Assembly (NCBI RefSeq): GCF_021462225.1
Contig: NC_061800.1
Span: 310,001-374,000, forward strand
DNA length: 64,000 nucleotides
Direction: 5' to 3'
From: Girardinichthys multiradiatus
Lineage: Eukaryota > Chordata > Actinopteri > Cyprinodontiformes > Goodeidae
Both the position numbers and the translations under genes were made by a program. Below the pieces are notes generated by a model. It searched no databases, had not been told where the DNA came from, and saw only the letters and a list, made by a program, of their open reading frames with translations. Shown here piece by piece: positions 34,756-42,127 of the stretch (the first letter of the stretch is position 1; every line of letters starts with the position of its first letter).

Positions 34756-35844
34756 TTATACGTTTCGAAGTTCATCAAACTTGATCCAACTGTTGAATTT
34801 CTCAGGCCAGTTTTTCCAGCTTACAAAAACCTGTTTGACTCCCTTAACCGTACGTCGTTTTAATATTTTTTCCACTTGATACATCTTGTCGTTAAATATT
34901 TTTACTTTTTGAAGTTCCTCAGCGTAAAAGGAACCCTCGATAGGTTCTCCGTCCAAATCTTTGAGTTTGTATACAGGAGGAGATCGGGGTATCCGCTCAT
35001 ACACTGTAAACACTTCATCCGTAAAACTCTGTTCATATTTTTTGTCAAACACTCCACGGACCTTGGATATTCTGACAAGATCCCCTTGTTTAAACGTTGT
35101 CACTGAGTCCTTGCAATATCTGTTGGACTTGACATCATACAGATTCTGAAACACTTGAAAGGCATTTTCTGAGGTCACTTTCATAGGGCTCATTTTAATG
35201 CTGGAGTGGTAGGAATGGTTGCAGCTTCTAGCTAGGTTTTGCAGTACATCAACGTACCGCCGGGTATTGTTAGCTGTAAAATATCTCCACATCCTTGTTT
35301 TTAATGTGCGGTTAAATCTCTCGACCACTGAAGCTTTTGCTTCACTCGCTGTGGCAAAATGTTCAATACTGTGTTTCTCCATTAAAACCTTAAATTTCTT
35401 GTTAAAAAATTCTTTACCGGCATCAGTCTGAAGTTTTTTGGGGATCTGACTTTCTGTAAAAACTGATTCAAATGCCTTTACCACCTCAGCGGCGGTTTTC
35501 CTCTTCAAAACTCGTACATACGCCCTTTTTGAAAAGATGTCAATGACTGTTAATAAATAATTATAACCATCATTTTCCTTGGCCAGAGCTTGCATGTCAC
35601 AGAGATCAGCCTGGAACTGCCTCAATGGTCTGGTGACAAAAACTCTGTTTCTCGGGAACTTTATTCTTGCAGGTTTATGTAGAGTATAGGTATCTTCTCC
35701 TGATAAAAAATCTTTAACTTTTTCAACCGCAACCTTCTTTCCCGTTTCATCTTGCATAACCCTCCTCAGCCTATCTACACCCCCAAAACTTCCCGGATTT
35801 GAAGGGCTATAATATACTTTCTTCATCAGCCGTCTTCCTGCCAT
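34756..35844 (-). CDS. Polinton-1 retroviral-type integrase with chromodomain
   Basis: Intact 362-codon ORF. Catalytic triad: Asp in FQADLCD (about residues 80-83), Asp141 in QTDAGKEFF, Glu175 in VVERFNRT. The C-terminus carries a chromodomain (QVFVSWKNWPEKFNSWI, about 335-355), as in Polinton c-integrases. The enzyme cuts and joins the element's TIRs to target DNA with a 6-bp stagger, in agreement with the AACATT duplication. It lies 38 bp upstream of 34455-34718. No frameshift or stop is visible. Confidence 0.93.
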   Translation of the reverse strand: MAGRRLMKKVYYSPSNPGSFGGVDRLRRVMQDETGKKVAVEKVKDFLSGEDTYTLHKPARIKFPRNRVFVTRPLRQFQADLCDMQALAKENDGYNYLLTVIDIFSKRAYVRVLKRKTAAEVVKAFESVFTESQIPKKLQTDAGKEFFNKKFKVLMEKHSIEHFATASEAKASVVERFNRTLKTRMWRYFTANNTRRYVDVLQNLARSCNHSYHSSIKMSPMKVTSENAFQVFQNLYDVKSNRYCKDSVTTFKQGDLVRISKVRGVFDKKYEQSFTDEVFTVYERIPRSPPVYKLKDLDGEPIEGSFYAEELQKVKIFNDKMYQVEKILKRRTVKGVKQVFVSWKNWPEKFNSWIKFDELRNV

Positions 35845-36108
35845 CTCTGCCTTATGCTCACTCTGCCGATTACTTGTTAAATAATGAGAAAAAACACACA
35901 GGAGGGTAGATTTATCCTTATTTTTTTATTTTTGTATTTAATATTAAAAAACAAAAACAAAAAAAAACAAAATTAGATAAAATGCAGATTAATGTAGATG
36001 AATTCAAACACTACTAGCTTTTAAACAACACTTTTGGGAAAGGTTACTATGTTCCTACTTTAATTGTATTTAATAGTAAAAAGAAAAAAAAAGAAGAAAA
36101 ATCATTTA
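35845..36108. other. AT-rich spacer in Polinton-1
   Basis: Poly-T/poly-A rich, no ORF. It ends at the TA into which the Tc1 element inserted. Confidence 0.5.
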
Positions 36109-37712
36109 CAGGTCCTTCTCAAAATATTAGCATATTGTGATAAAGTTCATTATTTTCCATAATGTCATGATGAAAATTTAACATTCATATATTTTAGATT
36201 CATTGCACACTAACTGAAATATTTCAGGTCTTTTATTGTCTTAATACGGATGATTTCGGCATACAGCTCATGAAAACCCAAAATTCCTATGTCACAAAAT
36301 TAGCATATTTCATCCGACCAATAAAAGAAAAGTGTTTTTAATACAAAAAACGTCAACCTTCAAATAATCATGTACAGTTATGCACTCAATACTTGGTCGG
36401 GAATCCTTTTGCAGAAATGACTGCTTCAATGCGGCGTGGCATGGAGGCAATCAGCCTGTGGCACTGCTGAGGTCTTATGGAGGCCCAGGATGCTTCGATA
36501 GCGGCCTTTAGCTCATCCAGAGTGTTGGGTCTTGAGTCTCTCAACGTTCTCTTCACAATATCCCACAGATTCTCTATGGGGTTCAGGTCAGGAGAGTTGG
36601 CAGGCCAATTGAGCACAGTGATACCATGGTCAGTAAACCATTTACCAGTGGTTTTGGCACTGTGAGCAGGTGCCAGGTCGTGCTGAAAAATGAAATCTTC
36701 ATCTCCATAAAGCTTTTCAGCAGATGGAAGCATGAAGTGCTCCAAAATCTCCTGATAGCTAGCTGCATTGACCCTGCCCTTGATAAAACACAGTGGACCA
36801 ACACCAGCAGCTGACACGGCACCCCAGACCATCACTGACTGTGGGTACTTGACACTGGACTTCTGGCATTTTGGCATTTCCTTCTCCCCAGTCTTCCTCC
36901 AGACTCTGGCACCTTGATTTCCGAATGACATGCAGAATTTGCTTTCATCCGAAAAAAGTACTTTGGACCACTGAGCAACAGTCCAGTGCTGCTTCTCTGT
37001 AGCCCAGGTCAGGCGCTTCTGCCGCTGTTTCTGGTTCAAAAGTGGCTTGACCTGGGGAATGCGGCACCTGTAGCCCATTTCCTGCACACGCCTGTGCACG
37101 GTGGCTCTGGATGTTTCTACTCCAGACTCAGTCCACTGCTTCCGCAGGTCCCCCAAGGTCTGGAATCGGCCCTTCTCCACAATCTTCCTCAGGGTCCGGT
37201 CACCTCTTCTCGTTGTGCAGCGTTTTCTGCCACACTTTTTCCTTCCCACAGACTTCCCACTGAGGTGCCTTGATACAGCACTCTGGGAACAGCCTATTCG
37301 TTCAGAAATTTCTTTCTGTGTCTTACCCTCTTGCTTGAGGGTGTCAATAGTGGCCTTCTGGACAGCAGTCAGGTCGGCAGTCTTACCCATGATTGCGGTT
37401 TTGAGTGATGAACCAGGCTGGGAGTTTTAAAGCCTCAGGAATCTTTTGCAGGTGTTTAGAGTTAACTCGTTGATTCAGATGATTAGGTTCATAGCTCGTT
37501 TAGAGACCCTTTTAATAATATGCTAATTTTGTGAGATAGGAATTTTGGGTTTTCATGAGCTGTATGCCAAAATCATCCGTATTAAGACAATAAAAGACCT
37601 GAAATATTTCAGTTAGTGTGCAATGAATCTAAAATATATGAATGTTAAATTTTCATCATGACAATAATAAATTAACTTTATCACAATATGCTAATATTTT
37701 GAGAAGGACCTG
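36109..37712 (-). mobile_element. Tc1-like transposon with intact ends and TA duplication
   Basis: 1,604 bp flanked by TA (36107-36108, 37713-37714). The inverted repeats are about 210-225 bp, starting CAGGTCCTTCTCAAAATATT at both ends, with a few mismatches and one small indel. Long repeats plus an intact transposase point to a recent insertion. It is nested in Polinton-1, which is nested in Polinton-2. Confidence 0.96.
36386..37390 (-). CDS. Tc1 transposase, intact
   Basis: 334 codons, ATG to stop, with no break. N-terminal paired-like helix-turn-helix DNA-binding region (SQSAVSRHL at residues 35-43; second HTH about 75-110). Basic GRKKCGRKRC stretch at 49-58. DD34E catalytic domain with Asp148 (SDES), Asp238 (FQHDLAPAH) and Glu273 (NPIENLW). 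Length is typical for Tc1 transposases (about 340). It excises and reinserts the element at TA dinucleotides. Potentially functional as read. Confidence 0.96.
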   Translation of the reverse strand: MGKTADLTAVQKATIDTLKQEGKTQKEISERIGCSQSAVSRHLSGKSVGRKKCGRKRCTTRRGDRTLRKIVEKGRFQTLGDLRKQWTESGVETSRATVHRRVQEMGYRCRIPQVKPLLNQKQRQKRLTWATEKQHWTVAQWSKVLFSDESKFCMSFGNQGARVWRKTGEKEMPKCQKSSVKYPQSVMVWGAVSAAGVGPLCFIKGRVNAASYQEILEHFMLPSAEKLYGDEDFIFQHDLAPAHSAKTTGKWFTDHGITVLNWPANSPDLNPIENLWDIVKRTLRDSRPNTLDELKAAIEASWASIRPQQCHRLIASMPRRIEAVISAKGFPTKY

Positions 37713-37786
37713 TAATGCAGATTAATTAAAGTACTGGAATACTAAAAAAAAAAAAAAAAATGATACAAGTCATCAAACATGTGAGA

Positions 37787-38680
37787 TCAGTTTGTCAGTC
37801 CATAGCACTCTGAAACAGAGTTAAGTTGTTTGAGATGTTTCTCATCGACCATGCGATCATAAACGTGCGCTATTGCACTGTGGATGCCTTGTACCGATTT
37901 CAGTTGATATAAAACCGTCTTGGCAATCGTCTTCACTCTGAAGTCATCCGCTTGTATGCGTCGAAGTACCAGAAGGTTCTGAATAGCAGGAACGAGTTTG
38001 GGGGTTACGAGTCGTCGTACGATGCGTTGAAAGTTGACTTGGTAATAATCCTCCTCCAATACCTCCAGGCAATGGTGCTGACGCTGGCTCGGGTGGTTCG
38101 TTATACACCCATAGCAGGTTTCTCTGAGATAGTTCAAAGAGGTTATGTTGAATAAATGAAGTATCGCTGTTTTCACCATATTGATGAGGGTGGTTGAGAA
38201 CCAACCGTCAATTTCGTCCTCCTGGTTACTCTCATCCTCTGCTGAAGGCTGAGCGTCCTCCATCGGTTCCAGAGTTTGTGTAGGGGCTTCGGTAGAGGGT
38301 GAGTAGCCGGTGGCTACCTCCTCCTCCACGACCACCTTCATGTCTTCAGGCAGGACATTCGCGTCTACAGACTCAGCCATGAATAGCGGTGATGGTGAGC
38401 AGAGGTCTGGAGAAAGCGGTAGATATTTCATGTTGTATCCTGTAGATGATGCAGGACTGAAGTGGTTCTCTGAGAATGAGGACGTTGAGGTGGATGGTGA
38501 GAAGAGGTCAGGGGAAGGCGGATGATATGGTCCAATGTTGAAGCTTTTATCGTGCTCAGGAGAGAAGTGGATCTCTGCTCGGTGGTTGTAGAGATCCCTG
38601 TATGGTGTCGGTCCACTCATTCTCATGATACGATTCTCAGTGTCTGTGAGCTTGCAGTTATCCCCCCGTATATATATCAT
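37787..38680 (-). CDS. Polinton-1 unassigned ORF with Cys/His motif
   Basis: 297 codons, intact. The N-terminal 150 residues are Ser/Pro-rich and probably disordered; an acidic stretch follows at about 145-155. A helical C-terminal half contains CYGCITNHPSQRQHHC, where Cys/His spacing suggests zinc binding. I recall similar 'C-x2-C...HPSQ...H-x-C' motifs in proteins of animal DNA-virus-like elements, but cannot name the family. It starts 16 bp after the end of 38697-39644, so the two may share a transcript. The Tc1 lies just downstream. Confidence 0.6.
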   Translation of the reverse strand: MIYIRGDNCKLTDTENRIMRMSGPTPYRDLYNHRAEIHFSPEHDKSFNIGPYHPPSPDLFSPSTSTSSFSENHFSPASSTGYNMKYLPLSPDLCSPSPLFMAESVDANVLPEDMKVVVEEEVATGYSPSTEAPTQTLEPMEDAQPSAEDESNQEDEIDGWFSTTLINMVKTAILHLFNITSLNYLRETCYGCITNHPSQRQHHCLEVLEEDYYQVNFQRIVRRLVTPKLVPAIQNLLVLRRIQADDFRVKTIAKTVLYQLKSVQGIHSAIAHVYDRMVDEKHLKQLNSVSECYGLTN

Positions 38681-38696
38681 AGGAAGGGGCGTGTCC

Positions 38697-39644
38697 TCAG
38701 AAGAGGGTTCGTTCTAAACGTAAAACAGGAAACGTCAGGGTTTTTTTCACTGACATGACATCGATCCAACTTCGTGACTTGTGGAAAAGGTCGGAAAGAC
38801 GATGTCCAATTTCACTCACCTTCTCTGCCCAAGCTTCAAACGGCAGAGCCAGCATTGTCTTGAATATGCCGCAGTCCTGATTGAAAGCCTCCAACACAAA
38901 CAGATCTGAGGGACTTGTCCGGTTGTTCCTGCGTCTGCTTGCCCGAAAAGACCAGCGGCCATTTGCTGTGGTTTTTGACCCCCACACTGCGCTAAAGAGA
39001 GGTTCTCTCTCAGCTATTTCAACATCGGACGGCATATAAAACATTCTCGCCCGTTTTACAGGTCGAGGAGACAGTTCATTTTCTTCTTCTTCTTCCTCCC
39101 TCTCCTGCCTTGAGACTGTTTCAGGGGTATCATTAAGGTGCGGGATTGCAAGCCTTAACACAGCCCAGTCGCTGTGGGTGAGAGTACACAGAGCCAGTGA
39201 TCCATTAAATACCTCATCTTGATCCAATTGATACAGGCAAAGCTCTCCTATTTCATACATGAAAATATAACCCCAGCTGCCAACCAGGCCATATGGCTCC
39301 AAAGACCATTCTTCCTGCAGAGTGTCGAAGGGGGGTCTTTGTACCCTGCAGATGTAATATGTTGATTTCTTAGGAGCATTCAATTCACGGGATGAATGCT
39401 GGTAGACGGTCACTGGGGTTTCGCACAGAACTGAGATACCTCTTGGCCGACCCGAGGTCTGATTTTCAACCATGGTTGTTGAAGTTGATGTTGGATCCTC
39501 ATCATCGGTAGAGTATGTCATGACGGGAATTCTGATAGGTATCTCAGATGAGGAAGTAGATGATGCAGTTGCTTGTTCATCATCATCTTGGCATGCGTTG
39601 CATTTCTCCTCCGCTTGACGATAAACTCTCTTAACTCTAGCCAT
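38697..39644 (-). CDS. Polinton-1 unassigned ORF, TIR-proximal
   Basis: 315 codons, intact, first gene after the right TIR. N-terminus basic, then acidic Ser/Thr-rich (about 20-60). The middle part has aromatic-rich, folded-looking sequence (STYYICRV...WGYIFMYEIGELCLYQLD). A Glu run (about 185-192) is followed by a PVKRARM nuclear-signal-like motif and a C-terminal domain. A TTTAAATA TATA-like site about 60 bp upstream (about 39706) could be its promoter. I do not recognise a family. It may be a regulatory protein, but that is only position-based. Confidence 0.6.
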   Translation of the reverse strand: MARVKRVYRQAEEKCNACQDDDEQATASSTSSSEIPIRIPVMTYSTDDEDPTSTSTTMVENQTSGRPRGISVLCETPVTVYQHSSRELNAPKKSTYYICRVQRPPFDTLQEEWSLEPYGLVGSWGYIFMYEIGELCLYQLDQDEVFNGSLALCTLTHSDWAVLRLAIPHLNDTPETVSRQEREEEEEENELSPRPVKRARMFYMPSDVEIAEREPLFSAVWGSKTTANGRWSFRASRRRNNRTSPSDLFVLEAFNQDCGIFKTMLALPFEAWAEKVSEIGHRLSDLFHKSRSWIDVMSVKKTLTFPVLRLERTLF

Positions 39645-39855
39645 TGTTGAACGGGTGTTCTTTTTCCAACGAATGCTGCATGTAAAGTGCAGAGTTTTAT
39701 CTCTGTATTTAAAGTAAACACTAAAGCACGCCCTATTGTTTTCATTGGGTTATTCAAGGTTTAACGATGCTTACAAACACACCACTCTATTTTTAATTGG
39801 TGCTGATGCCAAACAGTTTCCGATAATACCATATTTGTCTTGTTCTATTTATAAC

Positions 39856-40076
39856 AAACACACCTCTGTGTTTTAATTGACTCATTTAAGGTATCGCCCC
39901 TAATGACGACAACCAATCAGCATCCACTGTTACGCCCCTTGGACACACCCCCCTGCTTGACCACGTGACCTCCCGCCCACATGGCCCCCACATGGCGCAA
40001 GCCGGAAGTCCCGCCCTCACCGGACGTCCCGCCCACCTGTCAAAACGTTTGACGAAAGGGTGTACTTAAATTCTCT
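39856..40076 (-). repeat. Polinton-1 right terminal inverted repeat
   Basis: Inverted partner of 33532-33752; G+C-rich core with GGTGGGCGGGAC and GGCGCCATGTGG-like words (one substitution between copies). Confidence 0.93.
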
Positions 40077-40082
40077 AACATT

Positions 40083-40759
40083 TGCTCTAAGAAAAAAAAA
40101 ATGTTTTAGAAAAGCTACAAGTAACTAAAATTATCATTTATTTTCCTAAAATGGAGTCTCTCATGATTCAAAACAAACACATCATCACTAGAGTCAATTT
40201 ATAACTTGGAAACAGTGTAGGGCTCATAAAGTTTTTCTGTTAATCTCATATTTGTCTTACCTCTTTCTCCTGGTTTCCAGTCTGTTGATGCAGAAGTGGA
40301 AGGTTTGCTCGTTCCGTCGATGTAGGGAAGCACAATCTTTATTTACTTTTAGGTCTTTTCTATTTTGAACTGATTTAGACTGGCTCATATATTCAACAAA
40401 TAGGTCCTGCTGTAAAGCAAAATGAACTTACAATTCTGTCAGGTTACACAGTTCATTTTATTAGGATTTCATGTGGTTCACAGGTCAGCATTAAGTTGAG
40501 TATACCTTTAAACATTTAGATGCATTAACGCCTGAAAAACATACAGATTATTAATAACACTCTGAAACACACCCTTGAATTATTATTGGTTCATTTAAGG
40601 TATCGCCCCTAATGACAACAACCAATCAGCATCCAGGGTTATGCCCCTCGGACACACCCCTGTTGACCCCATGACCTCCCCGCCCCCATCCCCCATGACC
40701 CCCTTAAGGTCAAAGGTCACCTGTCAAAAAGTTTGATTGAAGGGTGTATTTTAGTCTCT
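40083..40759 (-). repeat. Polinton-2 right terminal repeat
   Basis: Read on the minus strand from 40759 it follows Polinton-1 left sequence 33532-34340 through its whole length, with more divergence at the tip (AGAGACTAAAATAC versus AGAGAATTTAAGTAC). This places the outer element's end at 40759. GTGGGG (40760-40765) would be its target duplication, but the partner is lost. Confidence 0.85.
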
Positions 40760-40857
40760 GTGGGGTACATAGTGTTTCTCTGACAACCACCGTGTTGCAC
40801 CATCCTTTATTAACGTAAAGACATAAGCCTCCACCAAGGGATTTCCCTGTCACTTTG
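40760..40857 (-). pseudogene. LINE-E endonuclease fragment, downstream part
   Basis: Minus-strand translation gives TGKSLGGGLCLYVN, the strand around the catalytic region of an APE-type LINE endonuclease. It continues the frame of 47867-48110 once ERV-5 and one CTTTG are removed. Cut on the other side by the Polinton-2 end. Confidence 0.75.
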
Positions 40858-41150
40858 TGTTGGATGGGTGTGAGGACTTGTTATCACTCATGTAAAAACC
40901 TTGGGTTGCAAGGCACCTGCACTATGCCTTCCTCCCTGTGTGTGTGAGATCATTGTTATCTCTGTGTGAACCAGCCTCCTTTCCGTCTCACACACATACA
41001 CCCTGTCTGAACTGTCTGTTGAACTGTGTATATAAATAAAGAGATAGGGTGTCAAAACTTGGTAGTTTCACTGCAAAGTGGGCTACCCTTGTCACAAGTA
41101 ACTCTGACTGTATCGCTCTTACCTCTGAGTTGACTAAATAATACCTAACA
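40858..41150 (+). repeat. ERV-5 5' LTR
   Basis: TGTTGGATGG to CCTAACA. TATA-like TATATAAATAAA at about 41028-41039, which also contains an AATAAA polyadenylation signal. Confidence 0.95.
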
Positions 41151-41155
41151 TTTAT

Positions 41156-41173
41156 TGGTCCTTCGAAGCCGGA
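41156..41173 (+). other. ERV-5 primer-binding site, tRNA-Tyr-like
   Basis: TGGTCCTTCGAAGCCGGA starts 5 nt after the LTR. It matches the complement of the tRNA-Tyr 3' end as I know it, with one extra A. tRNA-Tyr is an unusual vertebrate retroviral primer. Confidence 0.6.
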
Positions 41174-41422
41174 TTAATTCAATAACCTTATTTCTCTTTG
41201 CTTTAACAGTGACTCTGGGATCCGTGGGGGAAGCCTGACGTCGAGCGAAGCACCGCTGCACAGCCTCCTTTAGCCGGAGTGGCTGAAAGTCCCGGTGTGT
41301 GTGAATTCACACCTGGCCAGTGGGTTATTGCCTTCCTCTGCGCGGGGTGACTCTCACAGGGTCCAAAGAGTCACCAAGAAGTCAACTCCGAGGTGAGACA
41401 GTTTTAAAATACAGTTCATAGG

Positions 41423-41792
41423 AAAAGTACTTAACAGTCGTTGGTAGTGCGTCGCCGGTAAGGACGCTGCATTAGGATGGTTTTATTCCACCGTGAAAGG
41501 GATAGTGACAAATTTGGTACAATTCCGCCGTGAAGGGGATTAAAGAAAACGACTGAGGATTATTCTCCTGAGAGGGAATAGAGTAAGCGCTATATAAATA
41601 AAAGAAGAAAAGTACTTAAAAGTCGTTGGTAGTGCGTCGCCGGTAAGGACGCTGCATTGGGATGGTTTTATTCCACCGTGAAAGGAATAGTGACAAATTA
41701 AGGTAGGGCCCCGCCAAGAAGGGGGCCAAATAAAACGACTAAGGGTTATTCCCCTGCGAGGGAATAGAATAAGCGCTATAAAAGTAAAAAGA
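41423..41792 (+). repeat. ERV-5 leader: tandem duplication (185-bp period) with GNRA-like hairpin array
   Basis: Two copies starting AAAAGTACTT (41423 and 41608). Hairpins: 41449-41467, 41485-41503, 41522-41540, 41561-41580, 41634-41652, 41670-41688, 41707-41727, 41747-41766. Most have 5-bp stems of differing sequence around a GCCG-N-AA-type loop, e.g. GCGTC/GACGC and ATTCC/GGGAT. The same structure, single copy, occurs in ERV-6 at 63574-63731. Lies between primer site and gag, where retroviral packaging/dimerisation signals sit. Confidence 0.8.
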
Positions 41793-42127
41793 ACGGAGTA
41801 AATTGAGCTCATAAAATAACACCAAGTTAACTTAGAAAAATTACAAGGTACCTGAAACTAACTGTGTGACTGTGTTGTGTGTATATGGAGGACTAAGCAT
41901 TTTAATAGAATCATAGCAGGATTCTGCTAGTCCTGTGTTTTCTTTTGCCCAGATTAAAACTACGTACTGGTGACTTTGGAGATTCAGGTCGGATTTCATT
42001 CCAGAAAATTAACACCGCTGCGAATTAGTCGCAGTAGAAGGCCGTGTTAATGTCCTCTCCATAAGTCTCATGCCAGTGACCTTTTATCTGGGACATTTAT
42101 ACTATAATTAAACTAACATAAAACATA

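Larger units (their letters stand above)
33532..40076 (-). mobile_element. Polinton-1, complete ends, 6-bp target duplication AACATT
   Basis: 6,545 bp including a 1.6-kb Tc1. It starts AGAGAATTTAAG and ends CTTAAATTCTCT, with TIRs 33532-33752 and 39856-40076 about 95% identical. AACATT flanks both ends (33526-33531 and 40077-40082); 6 bp and 5'-AG...CT-3' ends are characteristic of Polintons. Genes present: integrase, a truncated conserved ORF, and two unassigned ORFs. No PolB, ATPase, protease or capsid gene, so it is non-autonomous. Confidence 0.93.
25621..40759 (-). mobile_element. Polinton-2 (Maverick), left end lost, carrying a nested Polinton-1
   Basis: A self-synthesising DNA transposon/virus-like element. 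Its gene set (protease, two conserved virion-type proteins, packaging ATPase, protein-primed DNA polymerase, spliced gene) lies at 25640-33018. Its right terminal inverted repeat is 40083-40759, starting AGAGACTAAAATAC on the minus strand. Polinton-1 (33532-40076) inserted between the two. The left TIR, integrase and major capsid gene are not present; the left break against ERV-4 lies somewhere in 25620-25680. Confidence 0.88.

Noticed and set aside
36986..37430. Plus-strand ORFs opposite the Tc1 transposase
   Set aside because: Antisense shadows of an intact transposase frame.
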